A stretch of DNA of 44,636 nt from the NCBI GenBank assembly GCA_002504525.1, contig DATD01000013.1:56000-100635 (forward strand), written 5' to 3'. The first letter of the stretch is position 1. Every line of letters begins with the position of its first letter. The DNA is from Methanomassiliicoccus sp. UBA345. GTDB taxonomy: Archaea; Thermoplasmatota; Thermoplasmata; Methanomassiliicoccales; Methanomassiliicoccaceae. The position numbers and the translations under genes are program-made. The notes under the pieces were generated by a model. That model was not told the origin of the DNA. It did no database searches and saw only the letters and a list, made by a program, of their open reading frames with translations. Positions 32,651 to 42,017 of this stretch are shown one piece after another.

Positions 32651-34875
32651 GTCATCCCCGGTATGGTGAAGTAGAACGTCGATCCTTTTCCCGGGCTGCT
32701 CTCGAACCAGATGCGGCCGCCGTTCCGCTCCACGATCTTCTTGGTGATCGCCAGGCCGATGCCGGTGCCCTCGTACTCTTCCCTGGTATGAAGTCTATGG
32801 AACATTTTGAACAGGTCGTCCTTATGCCCTGCATCTATGCCGATGCCGTTGTCCTTGACGCTGATGACCCACTCCCCGCTGCGGCGCTTTGCTGCGATCG
32901 TGATGCGGGGCGGTTCTGGACCGTGGAACTTGATAGCATTGCCGATAAGGTTCTGCAGGACCCGGGTCATCTGTGCACCGTCCACATGTACCATGGGGAG
33001 GGGCCCCATGGCGACGCGGGCGCCGGTATCTTCTATCGTCACCTGCAGGTTGCTCACCACGGTCGAAGCGACCTGGTTCATGTCGACCAGCGCCCTATCG
33101 GTCCTTTTCGACTCGATGCGCGAGTAGGTCAGCAGATCGTCGATGAGCTGCCGCATCCTCTCCGCGCCCCCCATAGCGGTTTTCACGTATTCCGCGGCAT
33201 CGGGGCTGAACTCATCGCCGTGCCTTTTGATCAGAAGTCCGAGGTACGCCATGACCATCCGTAGCGGCTCCTGCAGGTCGTGAGATGCCACGTACGCGAA
33301 CTGCTGCAGATCGGCATTGGAACGTTTGAGCTCTTCTTCCGCTCTCCGCAGCTCCGAAATGTCCTGATTCGTCCATGCGGTCCCTGTAACGTTACCGCCT
33401 TTGTCGAATATGGGGGAGGCCGAGACGATCATGGCACCCCTGGTTCCGTCGAACTTTTGGATGTCAAAGGTCGCGGTGGAGGCTTCGCCTTTGAGCGCGC
33501 GGGCGGCCGGCCACTCCTCCGGTCTGACCGGCTCTCCCGTCTCAGGCCACCACGCCCGACACATCGAGTAGTCAGCCACGCAGCCGAGCGACAGCCTTCC
33601 GCACCAAATCTTCTCGAGTACACCGTTCTCCAGCATCATGCCTCCCTCGGCGTCGGTGATGCCGACCGCGACCGGCGTGCTGTCCAGTATGGCCTGAAGT
33701 CGGGCGCGCTCATCTTCTGCCCCGCTCTGAGCGTTCTTGAGCCCCGTAATGTCGATGGCCATCATGTAGAAGGCATCATTGTTCATCGGCATTATGCCGA
33801 CCCGGTAGTGCCTATCCAGCAATGGATCATAGTAACTCTCGATGGAGATCTGGCGACCGGTCCTCCTCGCCTCTCGCACGCTGGACATCAGGACGTCTGG
33901 AATTCCGTATTCGTCGTTTAGCTGGCTCGCCGAGGTGTCGATGATCTCGCATCTGAGTTGGCCCAGCATCCTCTCGGCCTCCAGATTGATTTCCGCCCAT
34001 TTCCAGTCGATCACCGCCCCTTTCTCGTCGAGAATGTATCGGCACGCGAACACCGCCTCGTGCAGGTTCTCGAACAGGCCCCGGTACTTTGCCTCGCTAT
34101 CTCTCAGCGCCATCTGCGCATTCCGCTTTTCGGTCACATCCACCGAGTGGACCGTTATGCCTAGGGGCGTGGGATTCACGCTGATCTCGAACCATAAGTC
34201 TTCGATCATGCCCGCGGCCTCGAATCTCTCCGTCACGCCGCTCTCCATGGCGGAGCGGTAAGCGAACTCGATCGGAGTGCCAAGCAGCTCCGGATACTCT
34301 TCCCAGATGTTCCTCCCGACTAGTTCTTGGGGGCTCTTGCCGACGATGCCTGCGGCCATCTCGTTCAGGTAGATGAAGCGCCAATCGCGGTTGAGGGCGA
34401 AGAGTCCGTCGTGGATGCTATCGAGCAGTTCCTCCTTCAGGCTCCTGGCCTCCCCCTGCGCCTTCTCATCCATCTGCTTCGTGATGTCCGAGAACACCGC
34501 TACCGAACGTTCGCACTGCCTATCATCGCTATGCAGGGCAAGAAATGAGGACGATATCCACACGGATGAGCCGTCCCTCCGGCGCATCTTGAGCTCCAAG
34601 CGTTCCGCCCCGTGAGTCTGACCCTCATAGAGCCCATCATGGAATTCCTGGAAGGCCGTGAAACCAAATTCAGCGGCCGGTCTGCCGCACATCTCCTCAG
34701 GGCGGTATCCCAGGATGGAGGCGCCTCGATCGTTGATGAATGCAGTGAGGCCGTCAGCGTCCAGGGTCCAGATCCCTTCATCAGCCATCCTTGCGATCCT
34801 TTCGAACATGTTGGGGGCGTTGGCCAGTGATGTCGAGGCCTCCTGCGTTGGGTTTTCTGGTGACCCAGGGCCCAT
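32647..34875 (-). CDS. Multi-PAS histidine kinase
   Basis: A 742-residue soluble sensor kinase with no membrane segment. Three to four PAS-like domains occupy the first 500 residues (first at about 22-135, with GIWTLDADGLTAFIND; second at about 148-260, with GLFALNRDWRFIYLNE; third about 265-380; fourth about 395-510). A HisKA domain follows, with phospho-acceptor His532 in ASHDLQEPLRM, then an ATPase domain with N-box NLIGNAIKFHG, G1 VKDNGIGID and G2 GTGIGLAITKKIV. The PAS domains would sense an intracellular signal such as redox state or a ligand. It is in an operon with the downstream receiver at 32237. Confidence 0.9.
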   Translation of the reverse strand: MGPGSPENPTQEASTSLANAPNMFERIARMADEGIWTLDADGLTAFINDRGASILGYRPEEMCGRPAAEFGFTAFQEFHDGLYEGQTHGAERLELKMRRRDGSSVWISSSFLALHSDDRQCERSVAVFSDITKQMDEKAQGEARSLKEELLDSIHDGLFALNRDWRFIYLNEMAAGIVGKSPQELVGRNIWEEYPELLGTPIEFAYRSAMESGVTERFEAAGMIEDLWFEISVNPTPLGITVHSVDVTEKRNAQMALRDSEAKYRGLFENLHEAVFACRYILDEKGAVIDWKWAEINLEAERMLGQLRCEIIDTSASQLNDEYGIPDVLMSSVREARRTGRQISIESYYDPLLDRHYRVGIMPMNNDAFYMMAIDITGLKNAQSGAEDERARLQAILDSTPVAVGITDAEGGMMLENGVLEKIWCGRLSLGCVADYSMCRAWWPETGEPVRPEEWPAARALKGEASTATFDIQKFDGTRGAMIVSASPIFDKGGNVTGTAWTNQDISELRRAEEELKRSNADLQQFAYVASHDLQEPLRMVMAYLGLLIKRHGDEFSPDAAEYVKTAMGGAERMRQLIDDLLTYSRIESKRTDRALVDMNQVASTVVSNLQVTIEDTGARVAMGPLPMVHVDGAQMTRVLQNLIGNAIKFHGPEPPRITIAAKRRSGEWVISVKDNGIGIDAGHKDDLFKMFHRLHTREEYEGTGIGLAITKKIVERNGGRIWFESSPGKGSTFYFTIPGMT

Positions 34876-35094
34876 ATGGGTCGATACAGCGACTCCTCAG
34901 CTTATGAACTTTATCCACTAGCATTCCGATCGATGCCAGTTCTACAATTGCTTGGAAGCCAGCGTCCGCATGGTTAGGCGGCAGGCAGTGCGCTTTCGTC
35001 GTTTCCCGCCTCGCTGCCGTGAGCTACCAGCCACATATGGGATTGGGTTTGGAGGCACATCCGCCGCTGCGAGCGAGCGGGGACTGGGCCGAAC

Positions 35095-35667
35095 TTAAGG
35101 CCTCTTCAGCCCCTTTCCTATAGAGTACGAACTCCCGATCGACTCGCCAAGCCGATAGTAATTCGCGTTCGAGTACACAATAGGGTCCACCTTCGCGGTG
35201 TCCAGGATGCCATTGGTGAGGCAGTCCTCATCGGCATGCACGTCCACAATCTTGCCGACGTGAAGGTTGTGAGAACCCAGATCTGCAGTGAGGAACAACT
35301 CGCATTCGATGTTGACCGGAAATGATCCGATCATGGGGGCGTTGCCGAGCTTTCCGTAGAGCACATCGAAAAGGTCCGATTTATCCTCCTTCTTACCGGA
35401 AACGAGCCCGCAGAAGTCAGTCGTGATGACATCCTTGGCCGCTGGAATGTTAAGGCTGAACGTCTTGTTCTCCTCGATGCCCCTCTCCGTGTGCCTTGAC
35501 TTGTTGATCGCCACGGAAACCATGGGTGGGTCCATGCATGCGACACTGGCCCAAGCGGCGGTCATGAAGTTCGGTTTCCCTTCTACGTTGGCGCCTACCA
35601 CCACCGCAGGCATCACTGCCATGTACGGCCTCGGACCGATCGATACTTTTTCCATAAGTGATTTCAT
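35095..35667 (-). CDS. Flavin reductase-like (FMN-binding) protein
   Basis: A 190-residue split-barrel flavoprotein: PYMAVMPAVVVGANVEGKPNFMTAAW, MVSVAINKSRHTERGIEENKTFSLNIP, DFCGLVSGKKEDKSDLF and IECELFLTADLGSHNLHVGKI. These are the features of the flavin reductase/FprA-like family that binds FMN and often acts in electron transfer in anaerobes. A redox partner is not evident among the neighbours. The length is normal. Confidence 0.88.
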   Translation of the reverse strand: MKSLMEKVSIGPRPYMAVMPAVVVGANVEGKPNFMTAAWASVACMDPPMVSVAINKSRHTERGIEENKTFSLNIPAAKDVITTDFCGLVSGKKEDKSDLFDVLYGKLGNAPMIGSFPVNIECELFLTADLGSHNLHVGKIVDVHADEDCLTNGILDTAKVDPIVYSNANYYRLGESIGSSYSIGKGLKRP

Positions 35668-35886
35668 GGAAGTTCATGGACATGAACCTATCCCGGACCG
35701 TTGCATTGACGACCTCAGAAGCGATGAAGTACAAGCACTTCAAGAAGGACCACATCGCCGGCATGGCATGGTAATGCCCGCCATTCATTCCGGCTGAGAA
35801 CTTCCTGCCTTCGTAAAGGGATCGAAGGACGGCGGCTCAATGAAGGACTGAACTCGCCGTCCTCAAACCATTTCTTTTGCTTCGGT

Positions 35887-36384
35887 TCACCGCTTTATCT
35901 TCATCTTCTCCATCAACTCATCGAGGCGGGAGTAGGAGGACTCTATCCCTTCCTCCATACCGCTCTGCATCATTCCGTCGCGGTCCTCCACTGTCAGGAA
36001 CACCGACGTGCCTACCAGCCTGGTGCGGTTTCCTGGAAGTTCCTCGAATCGCATGGACTCCAAGGATGCATGCCCTGGCTCCGGCAAGCCTTCGTACTCG
36101 AATGTCTGGACGAGGCGCTCCGGGGCACGGACGTCGTGGAACACACCGTGGAACGCGTATGTGGTGCCGTCCTTGTCCTTCTGGACATATCGATAGGAAC
36201 CTCCGGTCCTGACATCGAAGGTCTCGATGTCAGTGGAGAGGCCACGCGGTCCGATCCATTGGGAGTACAGATTCTTATCGGTGAAGGCTCTGAAGACGAT
36301 GTCTCGCGGAGCATCGACATCTCGCTCGATGGTCATTCCCAATCCGCCTTTCTCGGCGGTTATCTTCACTGTGCCTTTAGCCAT
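35887..36384 (-). CDS. AHSA1/SRPBCC domain protein
   Basis: A 165-residue protein in the START-like fold: LGMTIERDVDAPRDIVFRAFTDKNLYSQWIGP, then GGSYRYVQKDKDGTTYAFHGVFHDVRAPERLVQTFEYEG and a C-terminal helix with GIESSYSRLDELMEKM. The AHSA1 family binds small hydrophobic ligands or cochaperone partners; the specific role is unknown. It stands alone. Confidence 0.88.
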   Translation of the reverse strand: MAKGTVKITAEKGGLGMTIERDVDAPRDIVFRAFTDKNLYSQWIGPRGLSTDIETFDVRTGGSYRYVQKDKDGTTYAFHGVFHDVRAPERLVQTFEYEGLPEPGHASLESMRFEELPGNRTRLVGTSVFLTVEDRDGMMQSGMEEGIESSYSRLDELMEKMKIKR

Positions 36385-36533
36385 GTCTTCTACCTCCCTT
36401 GTGGCATTCCAGCCCGGCCATATATTAACATTTCATCAGCAGGGCGGCATTCGTCAATGTGGCCGCCGGGCGTTCCACAATAAGTGGACGGGACGATCAT
36501 AGTGTCAGGACGTGCATTGGCCTCAGCATGGCA

Positions 36534-38105
36534 TCAGGCCGCCTCGGCATCGCTTGCCATGTCAGATTTCCATTCCATCGCCAGCCCGGCGGCGAGCGCT
36601 ATGATGGCGGCGGGCAGGCCGATCATCAGCGGGTCGATGACGGTGAACGGTGCCCCAAGCAGAGTGGTCTGGCCGAACAGCGCCTGGGAGATCCCCAGCG
36701 CCTCAGCCTCGGCCTTGTGAACGAAGATCGTCCATAGGGACCAGGACACTGCCCCGGACACCAGGCTCATCTTCGCCGGCAGCGCGGACGGCCGCTTGCT
36801 GTACAGCGCGTAAGTGAGCGACGGAAGGAACGCGCAAGCGCACAGGCCCATGAACATGGCGGTGGCGCGGGCGATGATGTTTCCCGGCATGACCATGGCC
36901 AGGACGACCGACACGGCGATCATGGCCGCGGTGCCGAGCTGCGCCACCCGCTTGGACGGTCTGTCGTTCTTCGAGATGTGCTTGTACAGGTCGTAACCTG
37001 CGGTCGTCCCCATGGCGTGGAATATCGAGCTGAGGGTGGACATCGCGGCGGCCAGCAGGACGAGGAGGAAAGCTGCGACGAACACCTCGGGCGTTGCGCT
37101 GTTGATGAATAGCGGCATGATCTGGTCGTAGTCCCCGCCCGCGGCGGCAAGAGCGATCTGACCTCGATCGTTCCAGAACCACACATTGGTGAGCGGTCCG
37201 ACAGTGAAAGCGATGCCGGTGGTCAGGAGCATGAACGGCCCGCCGACAGCAACGGCGCGATTGATGGAACGGTCATCCTTGGCCGAGAGGAATCGGACAG
37301 TGAGCTGCGGCTGGGCCAGCACGCCGATGCCGACCCCCATGACTATCGTCGTAACGAGAGTGAGCCAGGCGCTGGAGCCGAGGTCGGGCATGGCTGTCCA
37401 GGAGTGAAGCCCTCCCTGTTGCAGCTCGGAGGGTATTTGCGGCGAGAGGCCGGAAAGCGCGGTGAAACCCTCGGTGACGCCGCCGACCGCCGCGAACGTT
37501 AGAGCGAGCAGGACCGTGAGGCCGATGAGCATCAGGACGCCCTGCATGGCATCGGTGTACATCACCGCGATGAGGCCGCCGAAGATGACGTACGATGCGG
37601 TGACGGCGGCGAAGCCCAGGATCGCCAGGTTCCGGTCGATGCCGAACGTCACGTCGATGAAGTTCGCCCCGCCTATGATGATGGCCGCGCAGTACAGCGG
37701 CATCGAGATGATGATCATCACCGCGGTAGCGTACTGCATGAACGGAGAACCGAATCGCTTTCCCAGGAGGTCAGGGAACGTAACGGCTCCGAGCTTCCTG
37801 CCTATTCGCCTGGTCCTCTTCCCGAAGAATATGAACGCGATGATGACTCCGACCATGATGCATAGCACCGTCAGCCAAATCAGGCCCGTGCCGTACACGG
37901 CGGAGATCCCGCCGAAGCCGACTATCGCCGACGTGCTGATGAACGCCGCTCCGTACGATAGAGCGAGCACCGCCGGACTGATCCTCTTCCCGGCGATCAT
38001 GAAGTCGTCGGCATTCCTCGTCTGGCGGTATCCAAGGTAGCCGAGGTACAGCGTGACAGCAAGATAGGCCGCCACGCAAACGGCGAAGAATGCCGTGTCG
38101 ACCAT
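36534..38105 (-). CDS. Sodium:solute symporter (SSS family)
   Basis: A 523-residue membrane protein with about 13 helices. Recognisable SSS features are YLGYRQTRNADDFMIAGKRISP near the N-terminus, SYGAAFISTSAIVGFGG, and the Na+-site region MSTLSSIFHAMGTTAGYDLYKHI with paired serines. It would import a solute together with sodium; the substrate (proline, pantothenate, acetate or other) cannot be read from sequence. The start is one base after the stop of the small accessory peptide at 38107-38214, so the two are coupled. Confidence 0.9.
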   Translation of the reverse strand: MVDTAFFAVCVAAYLAVTLYLGYLGYRQTRNADDFMIAGKRISPAVLALSYGAAFISTSAIVGFGGISAVYGTGLIWLTVLCIMVGVIIAFIFFGKRTRRIGRKLGAVTFPDLLGKRFGSPFMQYATAVMIIISMPLYCAAIIIGGANFIDVTFGIDRNLAILGFAAVTASYVIFGGLIAVMYTDAMQGVLMLIGLTVLLALTFAAVGGVTEGFTALSGLSPQIPSELQQGGLHSWTAMPDLGSSAWLTLVTTIVMGVGIGVLAQPQLTVRFLSAKDDRSINRAVAVGGPFMLLTTGIAFTVGPLTNVWFWNDRGQIALAAAGGDYDQIMPLFINSATPEVFVAAFLLVLLAAAMSTLSSIFHAMGTTAGYDLYKHISKNDRPSKRVAQLGTAAMIAVSVVLAMVMPGNIIARATAMFMGLCACAFLPSLTYALYSKRPSALPAKMSLVSGAVSWSLWTIFVHKAEAEALGISQALFGQTTLLGAPFTVIDPLMIGLPAAIIALAAGLAMEWKSDMASDAEAA

Positions 38106-38106
38106 G

Positions 38107-38214
38107 TCAGTCCGCCTCGTCCCTTTTCATCCATCCGTAGATGATGCATGCGATGGTCGAAACAATGGCCAGCGCATATGCTGCCACGATCTGGGGGTCC
38201 TCGATGCCGAACAT
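38107..38214 (-). CDS. Symporter small accessory protein
   Basis: A 35-residue peptide starting MFGIEDPQIVAAYALAIVST, consisting mainly of one transmembrane helix ending in CIIYGWMKRDEAD. Its stop and the start of the SSS symporter form TGACATG, so the two are translated together. Peptides of this size and shape preceding SSS transporters are recognised as accessory subunits that may assist assembly or stability. GGTG lies shortly before ATG as a weak ribosome-binding site. Confidence 0.75.
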   Translation of the reverse strand: MFGIEDPQIVAAYALAIVSTIACIIYGWMKRDEAD

Positions 38215-38373
38215 TTTTTCACCGGGGGCTACAACGGTATTGGTTCAGGCGATGGAGGATGGGATATATCAATGTTATATGCTAGCACGGAGCAGGACAC
38301 ATAATAGCACTGTAACCGCCCCATGCGGTCCGCTCATAACATCAAATCACTGCACCATAGAGAAGAGGACGTC

Positions 38374-38847
38374 TCAACGACCCTTCCTTTCTTCGATGAT
38401 CTCTTCTTCAGCCAATAGGAACTCCTTTCCCAGTCGTTCCAGCTCGTCCGGGGAGAACGCTTCTCGAATGCGCTCCAGCGCTCTCGCTTCCTCGGCATCG
38501 AGATGGGTCATGATGATCCCTCTGGCCACAAGCCACTTTGGCAACCAGAGCTCGCTCTCCAAGGGTGTCCCGGCCACGCCTTTCATGACGTTGCTGGAGG
38601 CGGCGTGCCACTCCAAGGCCTCCAGTGCCGCCGGCCTCGTCCGCTTGTCCTGCTCCATCCGCGGGAACAATACCCTCTCCTCGGCCCTGCCATGAGAATT
38701 GAGCTTGGAACGAGTGAGCTTGAACATCCTCAGCCGTTCCCCCGGATCGTCAACGGTCGTATCCCGGACATTGTCCATCAGCTCACGGAACTCCCGATGC
38801 TGCTCCTTGATGATGTCGATGATGTTCGTGTCCGCCCTTCCTGCCAT
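38374..38847 (-). CDS. Hemerythrin-like domain protein
   Basis: Helical protein with the hemerythrin metal-ligand pattern: KEQHREF in helix 1, HGRAEERVLFPRM in helix 2, ALEWHAASSNV in helix 3 and MTHLDAEEARAL in helix 4. It would bind a di-iron centre and may sense or bind oxygen, NO or similar molecules. I prefer ATG 38847 (MAGRADTNIIDIIKEQ) over the start at 38883, because the first helix begins immediately after it. It stands alone. Confidence 0.85.
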   Translation of the reverse strand: MAGRADTNIIDIIKEQHREFRELMDNVRDTTVDDPGERLRMFKLTRSKLNSHGRAEERVLFPRMEQDKRTRPAALEALEWHAASSNVMKGVAGTPLESELWLPKWLVARGIIMTHLDAEEARALERIREAFSPDELERLGKEFLLAEEEIIEERKGR

Positions 38848-38972
38848 ATGATCAGCGCCGATTGATGAATGCGAGGCTCGCATCTAAAAAAAGCGCGGTC
38901 GCGGCCCGAAGGCGTACGAGAACGAGCATTTATGACCCTTGAGCAACAGTGGAACGTGCAGAGGCACCATAC

Positions 38973-39152
38973 ATGACCGGCTGCAACGACATGAAGATGG
39001 GGCAGGTGTACACTTGCGAGAGCTGTGGACTCGAGCTCAAAGTGCTCAAGGAGTGCAAAGAGTGCGGCACGGAGGCCCCGACGGAAGCTTGTGGTTGTGC
39101 GCAGGGCTGCTCCTTCGACTGCTGTGGCAGCCCCATGACGCTGCGAAGCTGA
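38973..39152 (+). CDS. Small cysteine-rich metal-binding protein
   Basis: A 59-residue protein starting MTGCNDMKMGQVYTCESCG, with CESC, CKEC and then CGCAQGCSFDCC, ten cysteines in all. The first two pairs form a zinc ribbon or rubredoxin-like knuckle; the C-terminal cysteines could bind a second ion or an Fe-S cluster. An ATG at 38949 would add eight residues with no family resemblance. A TATA-like GCATTTATGA lies about 45 bases before ATG 38973. Confidence 0.7.
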   Translation: MTGCNDMKMGQVYTCESCGLELKVLKECKECGTEAPTEACGCAQGCSFDCCGSPMTLRS

Positions 39153-39230
39153 TCTTATCAGCGCGAGGCGCGTTCAAAGCGCCATCACGTCACGCAGGAA
39201 TCATGACCCCATGAGCCCGCATGCAGGATA

Positions 39231-39950
39231 GTGAATCCCGTGGATCGGACGCGCGAGCGCCGCATGCAGGCGTTCTACTCCGCTTTCATCTGCCAAGGGA
39301 ACCTGGCGTTCGACATCGGTGCCAATCACGGCGACCGTACCGCTACCTTCCTGGCCCTGGGCGCCAGAGTTGTGGCGGTAGAACCTCAGCCGGACTGCTT
39401 GGACGACCTTCGGAGAAAGTTCGGCGAGCGGGAGGACGTATCGATCATCGCCGCTGCCGTGGATTCTCAGAGCGGGAAGGCGCTCCTACACCTGTCCAAT
39501 AATGACATGGTATCCTCGCTCAGCGAGGAATGGATCGCCAAGGTCAAGGCGGGAGGGCGGTTCGATGACTCGGAGTGGGAACGGATGGCAGAAGTCGCGA
39601 CCGTGACGCTGGACGACCTCATCGAAGAGCATGGCATCCCCGACTTCATCAAGATCGACACGGAGGGGAGCGAGCTCCGGGCGTTGAGCGGCCTCAATGT
39701 TCCAGTGAAGGCGCTCTCATTCGAATACACGCCCGAGGACATCGCCACGGCGGTTGAGTGCGTGGAGCGGCTGGATCGGCTTGGCAGCTACCTTTACGAT
39801 ATCTCGCCCGGCGAGACGTTGGTCATGAGCGTGGGCAGGTTCGTTTCAAAAGATGAGATCATCACTGCCCTGAGATCGTTGTCCGAACGTAGCGGCGAGA
39901 TATCGGGCGATGTGTACGCCGTGTTGAACAAAGAACCCACGAATGAATGA
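39231..39950 (+). CDS. FkbM-family methyltransferase
   Basis: A 239-residue SAM methyltransferase with motif I LAFDIGANHGDRTATFL, then VVAVEPQPDCLDDL, a central TVTLDDLIEEHGIPDFIKIDTEGSE, which is the FkbM signature, and ALSFEYTPED. Family members O-methylate sugars or lipids. The start is uncertain: GTG 39231, or ATG 39264 just before the first strand. No neighbour indicates a substrate. Confidence 0.88.
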   Translation: MNPVDRTRERRMQAFYSAFICQGNLAFDIGANHGDRTATFLALGARVVAVEPQPDCLDDLRRKFGEREDVSIIAAAVDSQSGKALLHLSNNDMVSSLSEEWIAKVKAGGRFDDSEWERMAEVATVTLDDLIEEHGIPDFIKIDTEGSELRALSGLNVPVKALSFEYTPEDIATAVECVERLDRLGSYLYDISPGETLVMSVGRFVSKDEIITALRSLSERSGEISGDVYAVLNKEPTNE

Positions 39951-39976
39951 TTTCGGAAAGGGTTTAGGAAGTGTGT

Positions 39977-40153
39977 TTACTCATTTGGCCTTCTCTTCTT
40001 CTCGGTCGCTTCGACGGCCTTGCGAGATCCCTCCGACCGTACATCTTCTTGGGATCCGCCCATTTTCTCTCTGACCTCTCCTTCCGCTCTCTCCTGCCCC
40101 TCGCGGGCCATACCCTCTCCGCGCCTCTTCAGCTCCTTGGTCCTTTCCTGCAT
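39977..40153 (-). CDS. Small highly charged hydrophilic protein
   Basis: A 58-residue protein starting MQERTKELKRRGEGMAREGQ and ending EKKRRPNE. It is almost free of hydrophobic residues and likely disordered or a single helix. GGTGAGGTG precedes the ATG at 5-6 bases, a good ribosome-binding site. The composition is reminiscent of stress-related CsbD- or KGG-like proteins, but I cannot assign it. Confidence 0.55.
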   Translation of the reverse strand: MQERTKELKRRGEGMAREGQERAEGEVREKMGGSQEDVRSEGSRKAVEATEKKRRPNE

Positions 40154-40303
40154 TTCTTCACCTCACCGAGCACGCTCGGCGCTTCCGCTTCGTTAGCTCG
40201 CCTTATTATTCCCTTGCGGGCGAGATCTGCGGTCAGATCTAGAACGGTCGATGTTCGAACAGCCTCGTCCTGACGTTCCTGGCTCCCCACATGGTCCCCC
40301 GGT

Positions 40304-41407
40304 TCACCGCTCGATGCGGCCATAGCGCCGAGGGGGATCAGCATTGCGGAGCACGTCGACCGCCGATAAGGAGGAAAGCTCCTCACGCATCTCGCTTGAC
40401 AGCAGCAGCTCCAGGTCCGGGAACGTTGAGAACACGCGCAGATGGCCGTTGAGGTCGTGGCAATGCAGCCTTACCAATCGTACCATCAGCAGCGTGGCGC
40501 TGATCCGCTCAAGGTCTGCAGCGCCATTCTTCTCGGCCTCCGCCATCAGCCCGTTCAGCGTTCCAAGCCGTTTTTCCAGGAACCCGATCGCCGAACGCCT
40601 GCTCTCCCTGGCCTGGAGCGCTCTTACCAGCAGCATCTGGGTGACAAGGACGATCACCAGCACGATGATCCCATCCATTGCCGCTGCTAAAGAGGCCGAA
40701 CCTATCTGGCCGAGCGTCGGCCCTGGGAGGACAAAGATGCCGAAGAGGACGGCCACCGTGGTAAGTACGAACGCGGCCAGTGAAAGCGCCCCGCGGCGCC
40801 TATGGTTATTGGGCCCGTCGTCAGAGCGAACCGTCCTGATAGTATCGGTCAACGATTCCAAGAACGCCCCGGTGAAAGGCCGGTAAGCTCGCAACCAGAG
40901 AAAGAAGCCCAGTATGAGCAGCGACTGGATGATGATCCACGCCATCAGGCCAATGCTCAACGGATCGATCAGCAGGAGGGCGAAGATGATGTTCACCATT
41001 ACGATGATGAGCATGCCAGGCAACATGGGGAGGCTGCCGGCCAACATGGAACTCGCCAGCAGGGCCGCCAGCACGGGCTTGTTCGTCCTCACCGCGCGAT
41101 GCAGGCTTCTGAACGGGATGGAGAGGCTGTCTATCGCTGATCCTGATCGGGAGGTCGGCAAGAATGTCAGTATGAAAAGCATCATCATGACCAGCAGTGA
41201 TGAGGCTATCCACGCCATCGCGTATCTGGACGAGAGAACGATGGCGAGGACGTTGAGCATCAGAAGGATGGGCGCTGACCATAGAACGCCTCGTGACATC
41301 GGCGCAGGGGCGCGGACAAGAGCCAACTGCCTTTCGGTCAGAGCGATCTCTGCGGCGATATCGCTTTTCATCCCGTCCCAGCTCATCGCTGTTCTATCCC
41401 AGTTCAT
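40304..41407 (-). CDS. Multi-pass membrane protein of unknown family
   Basis: The protein starting MNWDRTAMSWDGMKSDIAAE has about eight hydrophobic segments between residues 45 and 270, arranged in pairs, followed by a soluble C-terminal helical region (ESRRSAIGFLEKRLGTLNGL and onward to the end). I do not recognise it. I start it at ATG 41407: the longer frame up to 41719 would overlap the divergent gene at 41498 for its entire extra length, and those residues lack protein-like character. A TATA-like ATAATTATACATTA is shared with the divergent gene. Confidence 0.65.
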   Translation of the reverse strand: MNWDRTAMSWDGMKSDIAAEIALTERQLALVRAPAPMSRGVLWSAPILLMLNVLAIVLSSRYAMAWIASSLLVMMMLFILTFLPTSRSGSAIDSLSIPFRSLHRAVRTNKPVLAALLASSMLAGSLPMLPGMLIIVMVNIIFALLLIDPLSIGLMAWIIIQSLLILGFFLWLRAYRPFTGAFLESLTDTIRTVRSDDGPNNHRRRGALSLAAFVLTTVAVLFGIFVLPGPTLGQIGSASLAAAMDGIIVLVIVLVTQMLLVRALQARESRRSAIGFLEKRLGTLNGLMAEAEKNGAADLERISATLLMVRLVRLHCHDLNGHLRVFSTFPDLELLLSSEMREELSSLSAVDVLRNADPPRRYGRIER

Positions 41408-41454
41408 ACTGGATATTGTTATCCGTCGCTTACCGTTCCGCCGATGATTCCAGT

Positions 41455-41465
41455 AATGTATAATT
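41455..41465. promoter_or_regulatory. Shared divergent TATA element
   Basis: AATGTATAATTAG lies in the short gap between the membrane protein (start 41407) and the 119-residue gene (start 41498). It could serve either strand, at about 35 bases from the plus-strand start and 50 from the minus-strand start. Confidence 0.4.
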
Positions 41466-41497
41466 AGGTTGAGTTCGGAGAGAGTGCCAGGTGTGAC

Positions 41498-41857
41498 ATG
41501 ATCGATATCAGCAGCAGCATGGCAGACCGGGCGGAGAGAGTGACTGGAAGCGACGCCGACCTGACCGTACGGTACAGTTTGTACACCGACGATCGAAGAG
41601 AGTGGGGCGTTCTGCACATACTCGACCCCATGGAGCGCGTGATCGGCCTGGAATTCTTCGAGTCGGAGGACAGCTGGATGAGACCGAACGCCGTGAACGA
41701 TTACAATATGGCGGTGCATGAGGGCTTTCCCGTATCGGTGATCGTGCCGGACCGAGTGTTCTCACAGTTCATTCGGGACGCTCACTCGCGCGGCGGAGAG
41801 GGTTTCTCCACCTACCTGTTCAGCGAGATGGGGCTCACTCCGAGATTGAGGGCCTGA
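41498..41857 (+). CDS. Hypothetical 119-residue protein
   Basis: A soluble protein with alternating strands and helices (TVRYSLYTDDRREWGVLHIL, RVIGLEFFESED, HEGFPVSVIVPDRVF). It has no recognisable motif. It diverges from the membrane protein across a 90-base gap with a TATA box, so it is likely a real gene of unknown role. Confidence 0.6.
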   Translation: MIDISSSMADRAERVTGSDADLTVRYSLYTDDRREWGVLHILDPMERVIGLEFFESEDSWMRPNAVNDYNMAVHEGFPVSVIVPDRVFSQFIRDAHSRGGEGFSTYLFSEMGLTPRLRA

Positions 41858-41988
41858 GACGCGGCATCCCCATCGATAGGCTTCTTGGACCCTAGACGGG
41901 GGGGGCAAGGGGTGGCGGCAGCCGATGTGTCGGAATTCGACATGGTACGGCAGAAAGCGTTGAGCTCCTTAAGCTCGCATACGAATCG

Positions 41989-41998
41989 TTATAAATCC
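41989..41998 (+). promoter_or_regulatory. TATA box of the adenylate-forming enzyme gene
   Basis: TTATAAATCC is centred about 26 bases before the GTG at 42018, supporting a leaderless message and that GTG as the start. Confidence 0.6.
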
Positions 41999-42017
41999 GG
42001 CACTTTTACCGGAACGC

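Noticed and set aside
40304..41719. 471-residue form of the membrane protein starting at 41719
   Set aside because: The additional 104 residues lie entirely within and opposite to the better-supported gene at 41498 and show no protein-like pattern.
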